From a bacterium (GTDB taxonomy: Bacteria > JALSQH01), in NCBI GenBank assembly GCA_027004335.1, contig JALTID010000010.1:1-15575 (forward strand): a stretch of DNA of 15,575 nt. Reading direction: 5' to 3'. Made by a program: the position numbers and the translations under genes. Shown piece by piece: positions 8,164 through 14,546 of the stretch (its first letter is position 1; each line of letters begins with the position of its first letter). The notes under the pieces are model-generated. The model saw only the letters and a program-made list of their open reading frames with translations. It searched no databases and was not told the origin of the DNA.

Positions 8164-9062
8164 TCTTCTGGTGGCTGATATATCCCGGGTTTTTCTTCAA
8201 TTACTTCTTTCAATATGCGAGCAAGTTTTTCTTCCTGACCCACAGACATCAGGTGAACACCATCTCCAAATTCTGCCACGGAGTAGATAAGGTCTTTGAC
8301 TATTTTTATTCCCTCTTCTGCTGGGTCGTATGATCTATCCAGAATTTCAATTAGATGATCAGGAACTCTTACCCCTGGGACCTTTGCATTAAGGAATCTT
8401 GCCATCTTTGCAGATTTCAGAAGTAGTATCCCTGCGAGGATGTATGTATTCATTTTTTTCGCTTCCTTATAAAATTTATGGAAAATATCAACATCGTATA
8501 CAGCCTGTGTCTGGATAAACTGAACTCCTGCTTTCACTTTTTTTTCCAGCCTGAGAAGCTGCAGTTCCATATTGGCCGAGCATGGGTTGATGACTCCTCC
8601 TATGAAATAATCTGTCTTCCCGTCCAGAGGATGATCATTAAAATCATGTCCCTCATTCAATTTTTTTATGGTTGAGATAAGAGTGAATGAGTCAAGATCA
8701 AAAACTGGCTTTGCCTGTGGATGATCCCCTGATGAGATATGGTCACCTGTGAGGGCAAGAACATTTCTTATTCCCAGTGCATATGCTCCAAGAAGTTCGG
8801 ACTGCAGGGCAAGACGGTTTCTGTCTCTACAGGTTAGCTGCATAATTGGTTCAACCCCCCCCTGAAGTAGAATAGATGCTGAAGCCACAGGACTCATTTT
8901 TACAATGGCTCGCTGGTTATCGGTAAGATTAACAGCTACTGCTTTGCCTCTGTAAAGATTTGCACTGCGCTTTAATTTCTCACTGCTTGTCCCCTTTGGA
9001 GGACCTGCCTCTGCAGTGATTACAAATTTTCCACCCTTCAGATAATCTTTCAACAAGCTCAT
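8160..9062 (-). CDS. metF: Methylenetetrahydrofolate reductase, catalytic subunit
   Basis: This 300-residue FAD enzyme of the MetF family reduces 5,10-methylene-THF to 5-methyl-THF for methionine synthesis or, in some anaerobes, the methyl branch of the Wood-Ljungdahl pathway. The TIM barrel begins at FVITAEAGPP (13-22), where E18 corresponds to the catalytic glutamate region of the family. TCRDRNR (77-83) and ALTGDH (102-107) follow the usual substrate and FAD-contact pattern, with FIQTQAVYD further on. The ATG follows the metV TAA with no gap (TAAATG), and AGGGGC lies about 5 nt upstream, so translation is coupled. The adjacent metV shows this is the two-subunit MetV-MetF type known from acetogens and other anaerobes, not the single-chain E. 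coli type. The electron donor is not evident, since no HdrA or RnfC-like partner is in the window. Confidence 0.93.
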   Translation of the reverse strand: MSLLKDYLKGGKFVITAEAGPPKGTSSEKLKRSANLYRGKAVAVNLTDNQRAIVKMSPVASASILLQGGVEPIMQLTCRDRNRLALQSELLGAYALGIRNVLALTGDHISSGDHPQAKPVFDLDSFTLISTIKKLNEGHDFNDHPLDGKTDYFIGGVINPCSANMELQLLRLEKKVKAGVQFIQTQAVYDVDIFHKFYKEAKKMNTYILAGILLLKSAKMARFLNAKVPGVRVPDHLIEILDRSYDPAEEGIKIVKDLIYSVAEFGDGVHLMSVGQEEKLARILKEVIEEKPGIYQPPED

Positions 9063-9716
9063 TTATAGCCCCTTTAAAAAGAGTTTAGAAGGTTTGGATG
9101 ATTTTGAAAAATCTCTTGGTTCTCTCAACTTGGTGAAATTTGCAAGTTGCCCTCTCTCTTTTAGCTTTTCATAGATTTCCACCCACACGCATTTCATCTC
9201 TGGATTTACTTCACAATTGCCGTTTTCCAGAACTCCTCCGCATGGTCCGTTCAAAAGACCCTTTGGACACCTTGTTACAGGGCAGATCCCCGCTGTTTCG
9301 TTTAGTATGCAATGACCACACATTGAGCAATATTCAGTGAATCTACCATATCTCTGAATTGTCCCGAGGAAAAGGGTATCAACAGCGGTAAATACAGGTA
9401 TATCTGTGGCACTGGCTACTGCCTGAACCCCTGCGCCGCATGCCATAACGAGTATTGCCTCTGTGTCTTTAATTTCTTCTTTATGAATTCTTAATTCTTT
9501 CTTCACAAGGGGAATATGGCAAGTTTCTTTTGGGACAACCCAGCCGGTAATTTTCTTTCCCGATTTTTCAAGCTGTTTTTTCATCTCCATTACTTCTTTT
9601 TCCCCGCCAGCATGAGCCGCTGTGGCACATTCTCCACATCCCATCAGAAAGATATTTTCATACATGGAAAGTACTTCGATAATTTCTTCGAAGGGCTTCA
9701 ATTTGCTAACTATCAT
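9063..9716 (-). CDS. metV: MetV-type methylenetetrahydrofolate reductase accessory Fe-S/zinc subunit
   Basis: A 217-residue cysteine-rich partner of MetF (methylene-tetrahydrofolate reductase C-terminal family). Twelve cysteines are visible: C27, C30, C66, C93, then the cluster C130, C133, C136, C145, C150, C159, C168 and C176, including CSMCGHC and CPVTRCPKGLLNGPCGG. The CxxCxxC plus CPxxxCPKG...GPCGG pattern is the family signature and is thought to hold Fe-S clusters or zinc and pass electrons to MetF. In acetogens MetV and MetF form a complex. The gene stops exactly where metF starts. The start ATG 9716 has no Shine-Dalgarno but lies 9 nt after a good -10, so it is probably leaderless. 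The metVF pair has its own promoter in the 48-nt gap behind the HAD gene. Function is firm as a family assignment; electron carrier and direction are unknown. Confidence 0.9.
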   Translation of the reverse strand: MIVSKLKPFEEIIEVLSMYENIFLMGCGECATAAHAGGEKEVMEMKKQLEKSGKKITGWVVPKETCHIPLVKKELRIHKEEIKDTEAILVMACGAGVQAVASATDIPVFTAVDTLFLGTIQRYGRFTEYCSMCGHCILNETAGICPVTRCPKGLLNGPCGGVLENGNCEVNPEMKCVWVEIYEKLKERGQLANFTKLREPRDFSKSSKPSKLFLKGL

Positions 9717-9725
9717 GATTAAAAT

Positions 9726-9754
9726 AATTTACCAGAATGGGGGAAAATTATCAA
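9726..9754 (-). promoter_or_regulatory. Promoter of metVF (leaderless type)
   Basis: On the minus strand, TTGATA (9749-9754), a 17-nt spacer and TAAATT (9726-9731). The -10 ends 9 nt before the metV ATG, so the transcript should start near 9719. It occupies most of the 48-nt gap between the HAD gene stop and metV. Confidence 0.6.
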
Positions 9755-9764
9755 TTAAACAGAA

Positions 9765-10412
9765 TCATTCAACGGGAGGAAGAATACTTAAAAGTTCAGA
9801 AATTGAATCTATTACGAATTCAGGGTGGTATTCTTTTGCAATCTTTTCTGAATCTCCGTAGCCATAAGCTACCAGTATGGAATGGACTCCTGCCCGTTTT
9901 GCTACTATCATATCATTTACACCATCTCCCACGATATAGGTGTTTTCTCTTGTTGAATTTGTGGAGGATAGAATAAATTCAGCAGTTTCTGAGGCAGGTT
10001 TTTTTACAGGAAGAGTATCTTCACCTACCACAAATGAAAAAATGTGAGTAAGGCCGAAGTAATTTAATATTTTGTTTACAATTCTCTCTGGCTTATTTGT
10101 CAAAATGGCAAGATTATAGTTTCTATTTTTCAATTCGGAAAGAGTAGTTCTTACATCCGGATAAAGATGGGTGTATTTTACCGGGTTTTTTTCATATACC
10201 CTCAGAAATTTTTTGCGAAGATTCTCCGGAGAGGGGTATTCCGGAAGAGCTCTTTCCAGCAGCTTATTTACCCCGTCCCCGATATAAGAAGTTATCTCTT
10301 CAATCGTTTTTTCTCCATACCCGAGTTCCTTCCTTAGTAAATTAACATTGTAGGCTATATCCCGATTGGTATCTGCAAGAGTTCCGTCAAAGTCAAATAT
10401 GACCAGCTTCAT
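9765..10412 (-). CDS. HAD-family phosphatase, phosphoglycolate phosphatase-like
   Basis: A 215-residue HAD hydrolase with all four motifs: nucleophile D7 and D9 in IFDFDGTLADT, T105 in LTNKPER, K138 in KKPASE, and GDGVNDM (162-168) for Mg binding. A helical cap domain lies about 15-85. Length and cap match the Gph/PpaX group, which acts on phosphoglycolate or pyrophosphate, but members vary widely in substrate. One source of phosphoglycolate is repair of oxidised DNA ends, so co-expression with the upstream helicase is suggestive but not proof. The start ATG 10412 lies inside the helicase gene, with a 20-nt overlap and a good Shine-Dalgarno GGAGG (10419-10423 on the plus strand, 6 nt from the ATG). 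This is strong evidence of translation from the same mRNA. Confidence 0.9.
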   Translation of the reverse strand: MKLVIFDFDGTLADTNRDIAYNVNLLRKELGYGEKTIEEITSYIGDGVNKLLERALPEYPSPENLRKKFLRVYEKNPVKYTHLYPDVRTTLSELKNRNYNLAILTNKPERIVNKILNYFGLTHIFSFVVGEDTLPVKKPASETAEFILSSTNSTRENTYIVGDGVNDMIVAKRAGVHSILVAYGYGDSEKIAKEYHPEFVIDSISELLSILPPVE

Positions 10413-12846
10413 TTTTTTCCTCCAGAAATTCTCTTATTTTTATCAGAATTTCTTTAGATTTTCCACTTATTATATTGGAACTCTGGAGAGATTCCGTAAG
10501 GAATCTACCATAACTTCTTGTTATTATTCTCTTATCAAGTATTATGACTACTCCTTTGTCTTTTGTGGTCCTTATTAGTCTTCCTGCTCCCTGCTTTAGT
10601 TTCAGTGCTGCAATGGGGATTGAGTATTCTTTAAATTCATTTCCTCCCCTATTCCTTATTAGTCTTGCCCTCGCACGATAAAGAGGATCAGTTGGCACGG
10701 GAAAGGGAAGTCTTGTTATGATGACAGTTGATAATTTTTCTCCAGCAACATCCACTCCTTCCCAGAAACTGTCTGTACCAAAAAGAACAGCCTTCTCTCC
10801 TTTCTTGAATATCTCCAGAAGCTTTTTCCTTGCAAATTGCCCCTGTTTGAGGAGAAGGAAGTTTTCATTATCAAGCTCATGGAAGATTTTTGAATAAAAA
10901 CTGTTCAACATGGAATATGAAGTAAAAAGAAGAAAAGTCCTCCCGTGAGAGATTCTTATAATTTCCTTTGCAAATTCAGAAGCTTCTACGGAGAACCCCG
11001 CTTTATCAACCTCTGGGATATCGGAGGGGACAAAAATTTCCATCTGTTTTTCGTAGTCAAATGGTGAGGGAAGAACTATTTCAACAGTATTATCAAACTG
11101 TTCCAGACCTGCCCAATCTTTAAAAAATGAGAAGTCACTATTGACGGAAAGTGTTGCAGAAGTGATGATTACACTTTTTTTGCCTGCGTAAAACTGATTG
11201 AGTTCTTCACTTACATCAACGGGTTGGATTTTGAACTTGATCCCATTTTCTCCCTTTCTTTTAGAGGCTTCCAGCACACATAGGAGATTCATGTCTTCAC
11301 CGGAGAAAAAGTCTTTCAGGACTGATGAATATTCTAAAAATCTTGATGCCTTCGCTTTTATCTCTTTTGATGTAAGTTCATCCACTTTTTTTAGCTGATC
11401 AGAGATTCTTATTAATTTTTCTGCACTTTTGCTTAGAATTTCTGTTAGATAAGCTATCTGGGGATAAATGCTGGAAAAATTTTTTACTTTGTACTGGAGC
11501 TCTTCCATGGGTATGACAACTGATTCTTCTTCAAATTCAATGTTCTCAAAGATTTTTTTGAAAAAACTTTCACCTGCTGAAATGAGTTTTGAGATGAGTA
11601 TTGTCGTATCTGAGACGAGCCCGGGTGAAATTTTATCAGAGATGATGGGAATAAGTCCTAAATTTCTCTTTTTCTTTTTTCCTTTGGTACGGTATAATCT
11701 TCCGGCGATTCTTTTTAGGCCCGCCAGCGAAAAACTCCTTTCTAACTGAGATCTAAATGCTTCTTCAAGATGGTGCCCCTCGTCAAAGATTATCCTCTGA
11801 TATTCAGGTATGACAGAATTATCTCCCATCTGTTTTTTCAAAAAATAGTCTGCAAATGTGAGATGGTGATTGACCACGATAATATTACTGGTGAGGCTCC
11901 TCTTTCTGCTTTTAAAGTAAAAACACTCATCAGGGTAGTACTTACATCTGTTGCCTATGCAGGTATCCCCTGTAGCTGCTACTTCTTCCCAGAGTTCGTC
12001 CGGGACAGAAGTGGTGAGATCCGAGCGGGTTCCTGATGTAGTATGCTCTGCCCACTGCTTTAATACTTTTAAGTGTTCTTTTTTACTGTTTTCAGGTAAT
12101 AACAGTGAGGACGAAGCAACTATTTTTTCCAGTCTCAGTTTACATAAGTAGTTTCCTCTTCCCTTCAATATTGAAATCTTAAGCGTTCCATTCTTAATTT
12201 TTTTGTTGAGGGAATGAAAATCTGATATTATCTGTTCCTGAAGGTTTATTGTGTATGTTGAAAGTATAATTTTTTCAGTGTTTTTTTCCGACCATTCCAT
12301 AGATGGAATAAGGTAAGCCCATGTTTTACCTGTACCTGTTCCTGCTTCAATAAGTGCTATTTTGTTTTCGTTGAATGCCTCAACAACTTTTGTAAGCATA
12401 ATTTTCTGTGATTCTCTTTCCTCAATCTGAGAAGAGAGGGACCTGCTACTTGCAGGGGTAAGGTATTCAATTAATTTTTCTGCGTTAATTGGTGTCACTT
12501 CTTTAAATACAGGCCTGACAACGACATTGACTTTTTTCACATTATTGTCAATGATATAAAAGCCTACAAGATTATTTCCCAGAAACCCTGCAACACTTAT
12601 ATCTGCGTCCGATGGGGTAAGGTCCCCGGATGGGTGGTTGTGAATGACTACCACATTAGGTCCTTCAATGTTAAGAATGGCAGGAGTTGAGTGAATGTTT
12701 CCCCGAGTTAATATTTCAATAGAACTAACTTTACCACTTTCATCAAGGAATCCGAGGAAGAGAACCTCGTTCAGATCATTTTCTTCTATGGCTTCTTTTA
12801 TCTGAAATATTGTGTTGGAAGAAAATATTTCTGAGGAATCATACAT
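10393..12846 (-). CDS. RadC-like JAB/JAMM domain fused to a DinG/XPD-family Fe-S helicase
   Basis: An 817-residue two-part protein. Residues about 22-112 form a RadC-type JAB domain with HNHPSGDLTPSDAD (69-82): H69, H71 and D82 are the expected metal ligands and E27 the possible catalytic glutamate. A linker of about 30 residues follows. From about 145 on is a DinG/XPD superfamily 2 helicase: Walker A AGTGTGKT (168-175), four Fe-S cysteines C235, C296, C301 and C308, Walker B DEGH (355-358), SAT motif III (563-565), motif V around GTDSFWEGVD (690-699) and motif VI QGAGRLIR (752-759). DinG proteins unwind forked DNA, R-loops or G4 structures 5' to 3'. RadC's own biochemical role is unsettled. 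Ordinary DinG starts near the helicase core, or in some Firmicutes has an exonuclease domain at this place; here a JAB domain occupies it. The gene is 11 nt behind a 46-residue miniprotein and overlaps the HAD gene by 20 nt. Confidence 0.92.
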   Translation of the reverse strand: MYDSSEIFSSNTIFQIKEAIEENDLNEVLFLGFLDESGKVSSIEILTRGNIHSTPAILNIEGPNVVVIHNHPSGDLTPSDADISVAGFLGNNLVGFYIIDNNVKKVNVVVRPVFKEVTPINAEKLIEYLTPASSRSLSSQIEERESQKIMLTKVVEAFNENKIALIEAGTGTGKTWAYLIPSMEWSEKNTEKIILSTYTINLQEQIISDFHSLNKKIKNGTLKISILKGRGNYLCKLRLEKIVASSSLLLPENSKKEHLKVLKQWAEHTTSGTRSDLTTSVPDELWEEVAATGDTCIGNRCKYYPDECFYFKSRKRSLTSNIIVVNHHLTFADYFLKKQMGDNSVIPEYQRIIFDEGHHLEEAFRSQLERSFSLAGLKRIAGRLYRTKGKKKKRNLGLIPIISDKISPGLVSDTTILISKLISAGESFFKKIFENIEFEEESVVIPMEELQYKVKNFSSIYPQIAYLTEILSKSAEKLIRISDQLKKVDELTSKEIKAKASRFLEYSSVLKDFFSGEDMNLLCVLEASKRKGENGIKFKIQPVDVSEELNQFYAGKKSVIITSATLSVNSDFSFFKDWAGLEQFDNTVEIVLPSPFDYEKQMEIFVPSDIPEVDKAGFSVEASEFAKEIIRISHGRTFLLFTSYSMLNSFYSKIFHELDNENFLLLKQGQFARKKLLEIFKKGEKAVLFGTDSFWEGVDVAGEKLSTVIITRLPFPVPTDPLYRARARLIRNRGGNEFKEYSIPIAALKLKQGAGRLIRTTKDKGVVIILDKRIITRSYGRFLTESLQSSNIISGKSKEILIKIREFLEEKNEAGHI

Positions 12847-12857
12847 TTAGTTCAGTT

Positions 12858-12998
12858 TTAATCCTCAATATCTTCCGGAACTTCCTGCTGGAGAATGAGT
12901 TTCCTATAAAGTTTTTCCCCCGTAACGAATAATTTTACCACACCATCTAAGAGGTTACCCAGAAAAATCACAAAAATCAGCCGGAATAGAAAAACCAT
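12858..12998 (-). CDS. 46-residue predicted membrane miniprotein
   Basis: This short ORF translates to 46 residues, opening MVFLFRLIFVIFLGNLLDGV and ending QQEVPEDIED. A hydrophobic stretch (about 2-24, with one Arg at 6 and one Asp at 18) could be a transmembrane or amphipathic membrane helix; a basic middle (K29, R32, K33) and an acidic tail follow. Evidence that it is real: a near-perfect Shine-Dalgarno (GGAGGTGA, 5 nt from GGAGG to ATG), a consensus promoter just upstream, and an otherwise unexplained 200-nt gap. It ends 11 nt before the RadC-DinG fusion, so both should share an mRNA. I do not recognise it. It could be a small regulatory membrane protein, or a leader peptide whose translation controls the helicase gene. 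A Gly-Asn-Leu-Leu-Asp segment inside the hydrophobic stretch makes a simple TM helix less certain. Confidence 0.72.
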   Translation of the reverse strand: MVFLFRLIFVIFLGNLLDGVVKLFVTGEKLYRKLILQQEVPEDIED

Positions 12999-13021
12999 CT
13001 TCACCTCCGCCTGAGATGGTT
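12993..13021 (-). promoter_or_regulatory. 5' mRNA hairpin enclosing the miniprotein Shine-Dalgarno and start codon
   Basis: On the minus strand AACCATCT (13014-13021) and AGATGGTT (12993-13000) are perfect 8-nt complements around a 13-nt loop. The loop carries the Shine-Dalgarno GGAGGTGA and the 3' arm carries the ATG. The predicted transcript start, near 13022, puts the hairpin at the extreme 5' end. It could dampen or switch translation, or protect the 5' end from decay. Confidence 0.5.
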
Positions 13022-13028
13022 AGAATAA

Positions 13029-13057
13029 ATTATAGTCATACTTGTCTTACCTGTCAA
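13029..13057 (-). promoter_or_regulatory. Consensus promoter of the miniprotein-RadC/DinG-HAD operon
   Basis: On the minus strand a perfect TTGACA (13052-13057), a 17-nt spacer and a perfect TATAAT (13029-13034): 12 of 12 consensus positions at optimal spacing. The TGA inside the -35 is also the stop codon of the upstream SH3/TM gene. Transcription should start near 13022. Confidence 0.8.
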
Positions 13058-13902
13058 ACTTTAGGCTTAATAGTTTTTACAAGCTCCTCCGGGGATAGTT
13101 CTTTCATCTCTTCCTCTACTTCCCCGCTGTATTTCCACACTCTGTGTCTAACAAGACCATAGATAAGAGGTAATATCAGAAGGAGAATCGCAATTGCATC
13201 TGTTTTATCCCTCTTTTTCCCTTTTTCGCCGGGTGAAAACACCTCTAAGACGGCAAGAGCGAAGAGGGTTGTTAGGGGGATCTTGGTAATGAGGGCAAGG
13301 AGTGTTTTGACTATTGAACCGTTATCCCTATATGTGTTTATAATTATCCAGATAAGCATACCTAACTCTACAAGAGCTACAATGACAAAGTATGCCTTGT
13401 AAAGTAGGTTTGAATTGAAGTATATGAGAATATGACCACCTGCTAAAAGAGCGATAAAGGGAAACAGGATCAAGGATGCATTTACTGTTACATCTCTATA
13501 ATCTCTGAAGACCACAACGACTTTCGTAAATCCTAAAATTATGCCTAAAACTATCAGGAGAAAAAATGTGGTAAGAAAATATTTTTCTATAAAATAGTTA
13601 AAATAAAAGCTAAGAGTTTCTTTGAGGCCATGGGGAGTAACATCTTCCAATGTAAGGGTCTTAACATATCCTTTAGCACCATTTCCAATTTTAACGGGGA
13701 CCCAACCGTTTACAATTTTTTCTTTCTCAGTAAAAATGTAGTCTCCTTCTGATAGCTGTCCGATCACCTGACTCTTTAGTGATGGCTTTGCCCTCACATT
13801 TACAGCTTCTTTCTTAACTTTAAATATGCTCCTTTCTGCGTGGAGGGAGGAGAAAGGAACAAACATAAGAAAAATCACCAGAAAAAGAAACCCTCTTTTC
13901 AA
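13054..13902 (-). CDS. SH3-domain membrane protein of unknown function
   Basis: A 282-residue protein with a Sec signal peptide (MKRG, hydrophobic core, likely cleavage after A22 in SLHA-E). A bacterial SH3 (SH3b) domain spans about 26-86, with the typical VNVRAKPS (35-42), a GW at 66-67 and a closing GYV. Five hydrophobic segments follow, at about 109-131, 140-162, 168-189, 200-221 and 235-251. A charged cytoplasmic or periplasmic tail ends the protein (EVEEEMKELSPEEL). SH3b domains usually bind peptidoglycan or peptides, so the domain is likely periplasmic with the rest embedded in the inner membrane. I do not recognise the membrane part. Start TTG 13902 is supported by AAGGGA 7 nt upstream (13910-13915) and by the position of the signal peptide. 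It has its own promoter, divergent from the nitroreductase gene. Read-through into the downstream miniprotein and helicase genes is possible because no terminator is seen. Confidence 0.8.
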   Translation of the reverse strand: MKRGFLFLVIFLMFVPFSSLHAERSIFKVKKEAVNVRAKPSLKSQVIGQLSEGDYIFTEKEKIVNGWVPVKIGNGAKGYVKTLTLEDVTPHGLKETLSFYFNYFIEKYFLTTFFLLIVLGIILGFTKVVVVFRDYRDVTVNASLILFPFIALLAGGHILIYFNSNLLYKAYFVIVALVELGMLIWIIINTYRDNGSIVKTLLALITKIPLTTLFALAVLEVFSPGEKGKKRDKTDAIAILLLILPLIYGLVRHRVWKYSGEVEEEMKELSPEELVKTIKPKV

Positions 13903-13923
13903 GTTATTTTCCCTTTTTTTATT

Positions 13924-13952
13924 ATTTTACACCAGAGGAAGGGAATATACAA
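13924..13952 (-). promoter_or_regulatory. Promoter of the SH3/TM protein gene
   Basis: On the minus strand TTGTAT (13947-13952), a 17-nt spacer and TAAAAT (13924-13929). The -10 ends 21 nt before the TTG start, leaving room for a short leader with AAGGGA. The -35 is only a moderate match. Confidence 0.45.
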
Positions 13953-13971
13953 CATTAGGTTAGATCCTTCT

Positions 13972-14000
13972 TTGAAATTTCCCATGAGTTGTTATAAAAT
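13972..14000 (+). promoter_or_regulatory. Promoter of the nitroreductase-crp-ispE operon (leaderless type)
   Basis: TTGAAA (13972-13977), a 17-nt spacer and TAAAAT (13995-14000), ending 9 nt before the ATG at 14010. An overlapping TATAAA (13993-13998) would give a 15-nt spacer. No Shine-Dalgarno precedes the ATG; a GGAGGG lies just inside the gene, but no in-frame start codon follows it at a useful distance. Confidence 0.6.
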
Positions 14001-14009
14001 AAATTTAAG

Positions 14010-14546
14010 ATGGAGGGAAGAGAATTTGTAGAAAGTGTAATTTTTGGAAGAAGAAGTGTAAGAAAATTTAAAAAGGCCCCTGTTCCTGATGAGTATATTG
14101 AACTGATTCTTAAAGCTGCGATGGCTGCTCCTTCTGCCTGGAACAGGCAACCATGGGCTTTTATTGTGGTAAAAACTGAGAAACAACGAAAGCAGCTTGC
14201 AGGTATTCACAGATATGCGCGAATGTGTGCGGAGGCACCTGTGGTTATTTCTGTTGTAGGTAATGAAGCTGATGAAAAGTGGATTGAAGGTTGCAGTGCA
14301 GCGACTGAGAATATTTTACTCACTGTTCATGCTCTTGGTCTTGGAGCAGTTTGGGTGGATATAAGGGGGGTTTCCTATGGCAGCCCTAACGATGAACTTG
14401 TTGCAAAGAAAATATTAAATGTTCCTGGAAAATGGCGTGTTTTAAATCTCATCCCTATAGGTTACCCGGAAGAAGAAAAATCCCCACGCACCCAGTATAA
14501 CCATGCAAAAATATTTTATGAAGAATTCGGGATAAGGAAGGATTAA
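14010..14546 (+). CDS. Nitroreductase-family FMN oxidoreductase
   Basis: A 178-residue flavoprotein of the nitroreductase superfamily, which uses FMN and NAD(P)H to reduce nitro groups, quinones or flavins. The FMN phosphate-binding motif RRSVR is at 14-18, and PSAWNRQPWAF (41-51) is the second signature. SAATENILL (96-104) leads into the dimer-forming helix, and GLGAVW (110-115) follows. The size is at the short end of the family. The physiological substrate cannot be inferred, and such proteins often serve as general flavin reductases. Its TAA is directly followed by the crp-family ATG, so the two are translationally coupled. The promoter and ATG position suggest a leaderless transcript. 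C73 and C95 are the only cysteines, and there is no Fe-S motif, so this is not one of the ferredoxin-fused nitroreductases of anaerobes. Confidence 0.92.
   Translation: MEGREFVESVIFGRRSVRKFKKAPVPDEYIELILKAAMAAPSAWNRQPWAFIVVKTEKQRKQLAGIHRYARMCAEAPVVISVVGNEADEKWIEGCSAATENILLTVHALGLGAVWVDIRGVSYGSPNDELVAKKILNVPGKWRVLNLIPIGYPEEEKSPRTQYNHAKIFYEEFGIRKD

Noticed and set aside
9405-9425. TGGCAC...CTGC resembling a sigma-54 -24/-12 promoter
   Set aside because: It is within metV on the opposite strand, the -12 half is imperfect and no gene starts downstream of it.
13974-13981. GAAATTTC palindrome overlapping the nitroreductase -35, considered as an operator
   Set aside because: Eight-base AT-rich palindromes arise often by chance here, and it does not resemble a Crp/Fnr half-site pair.
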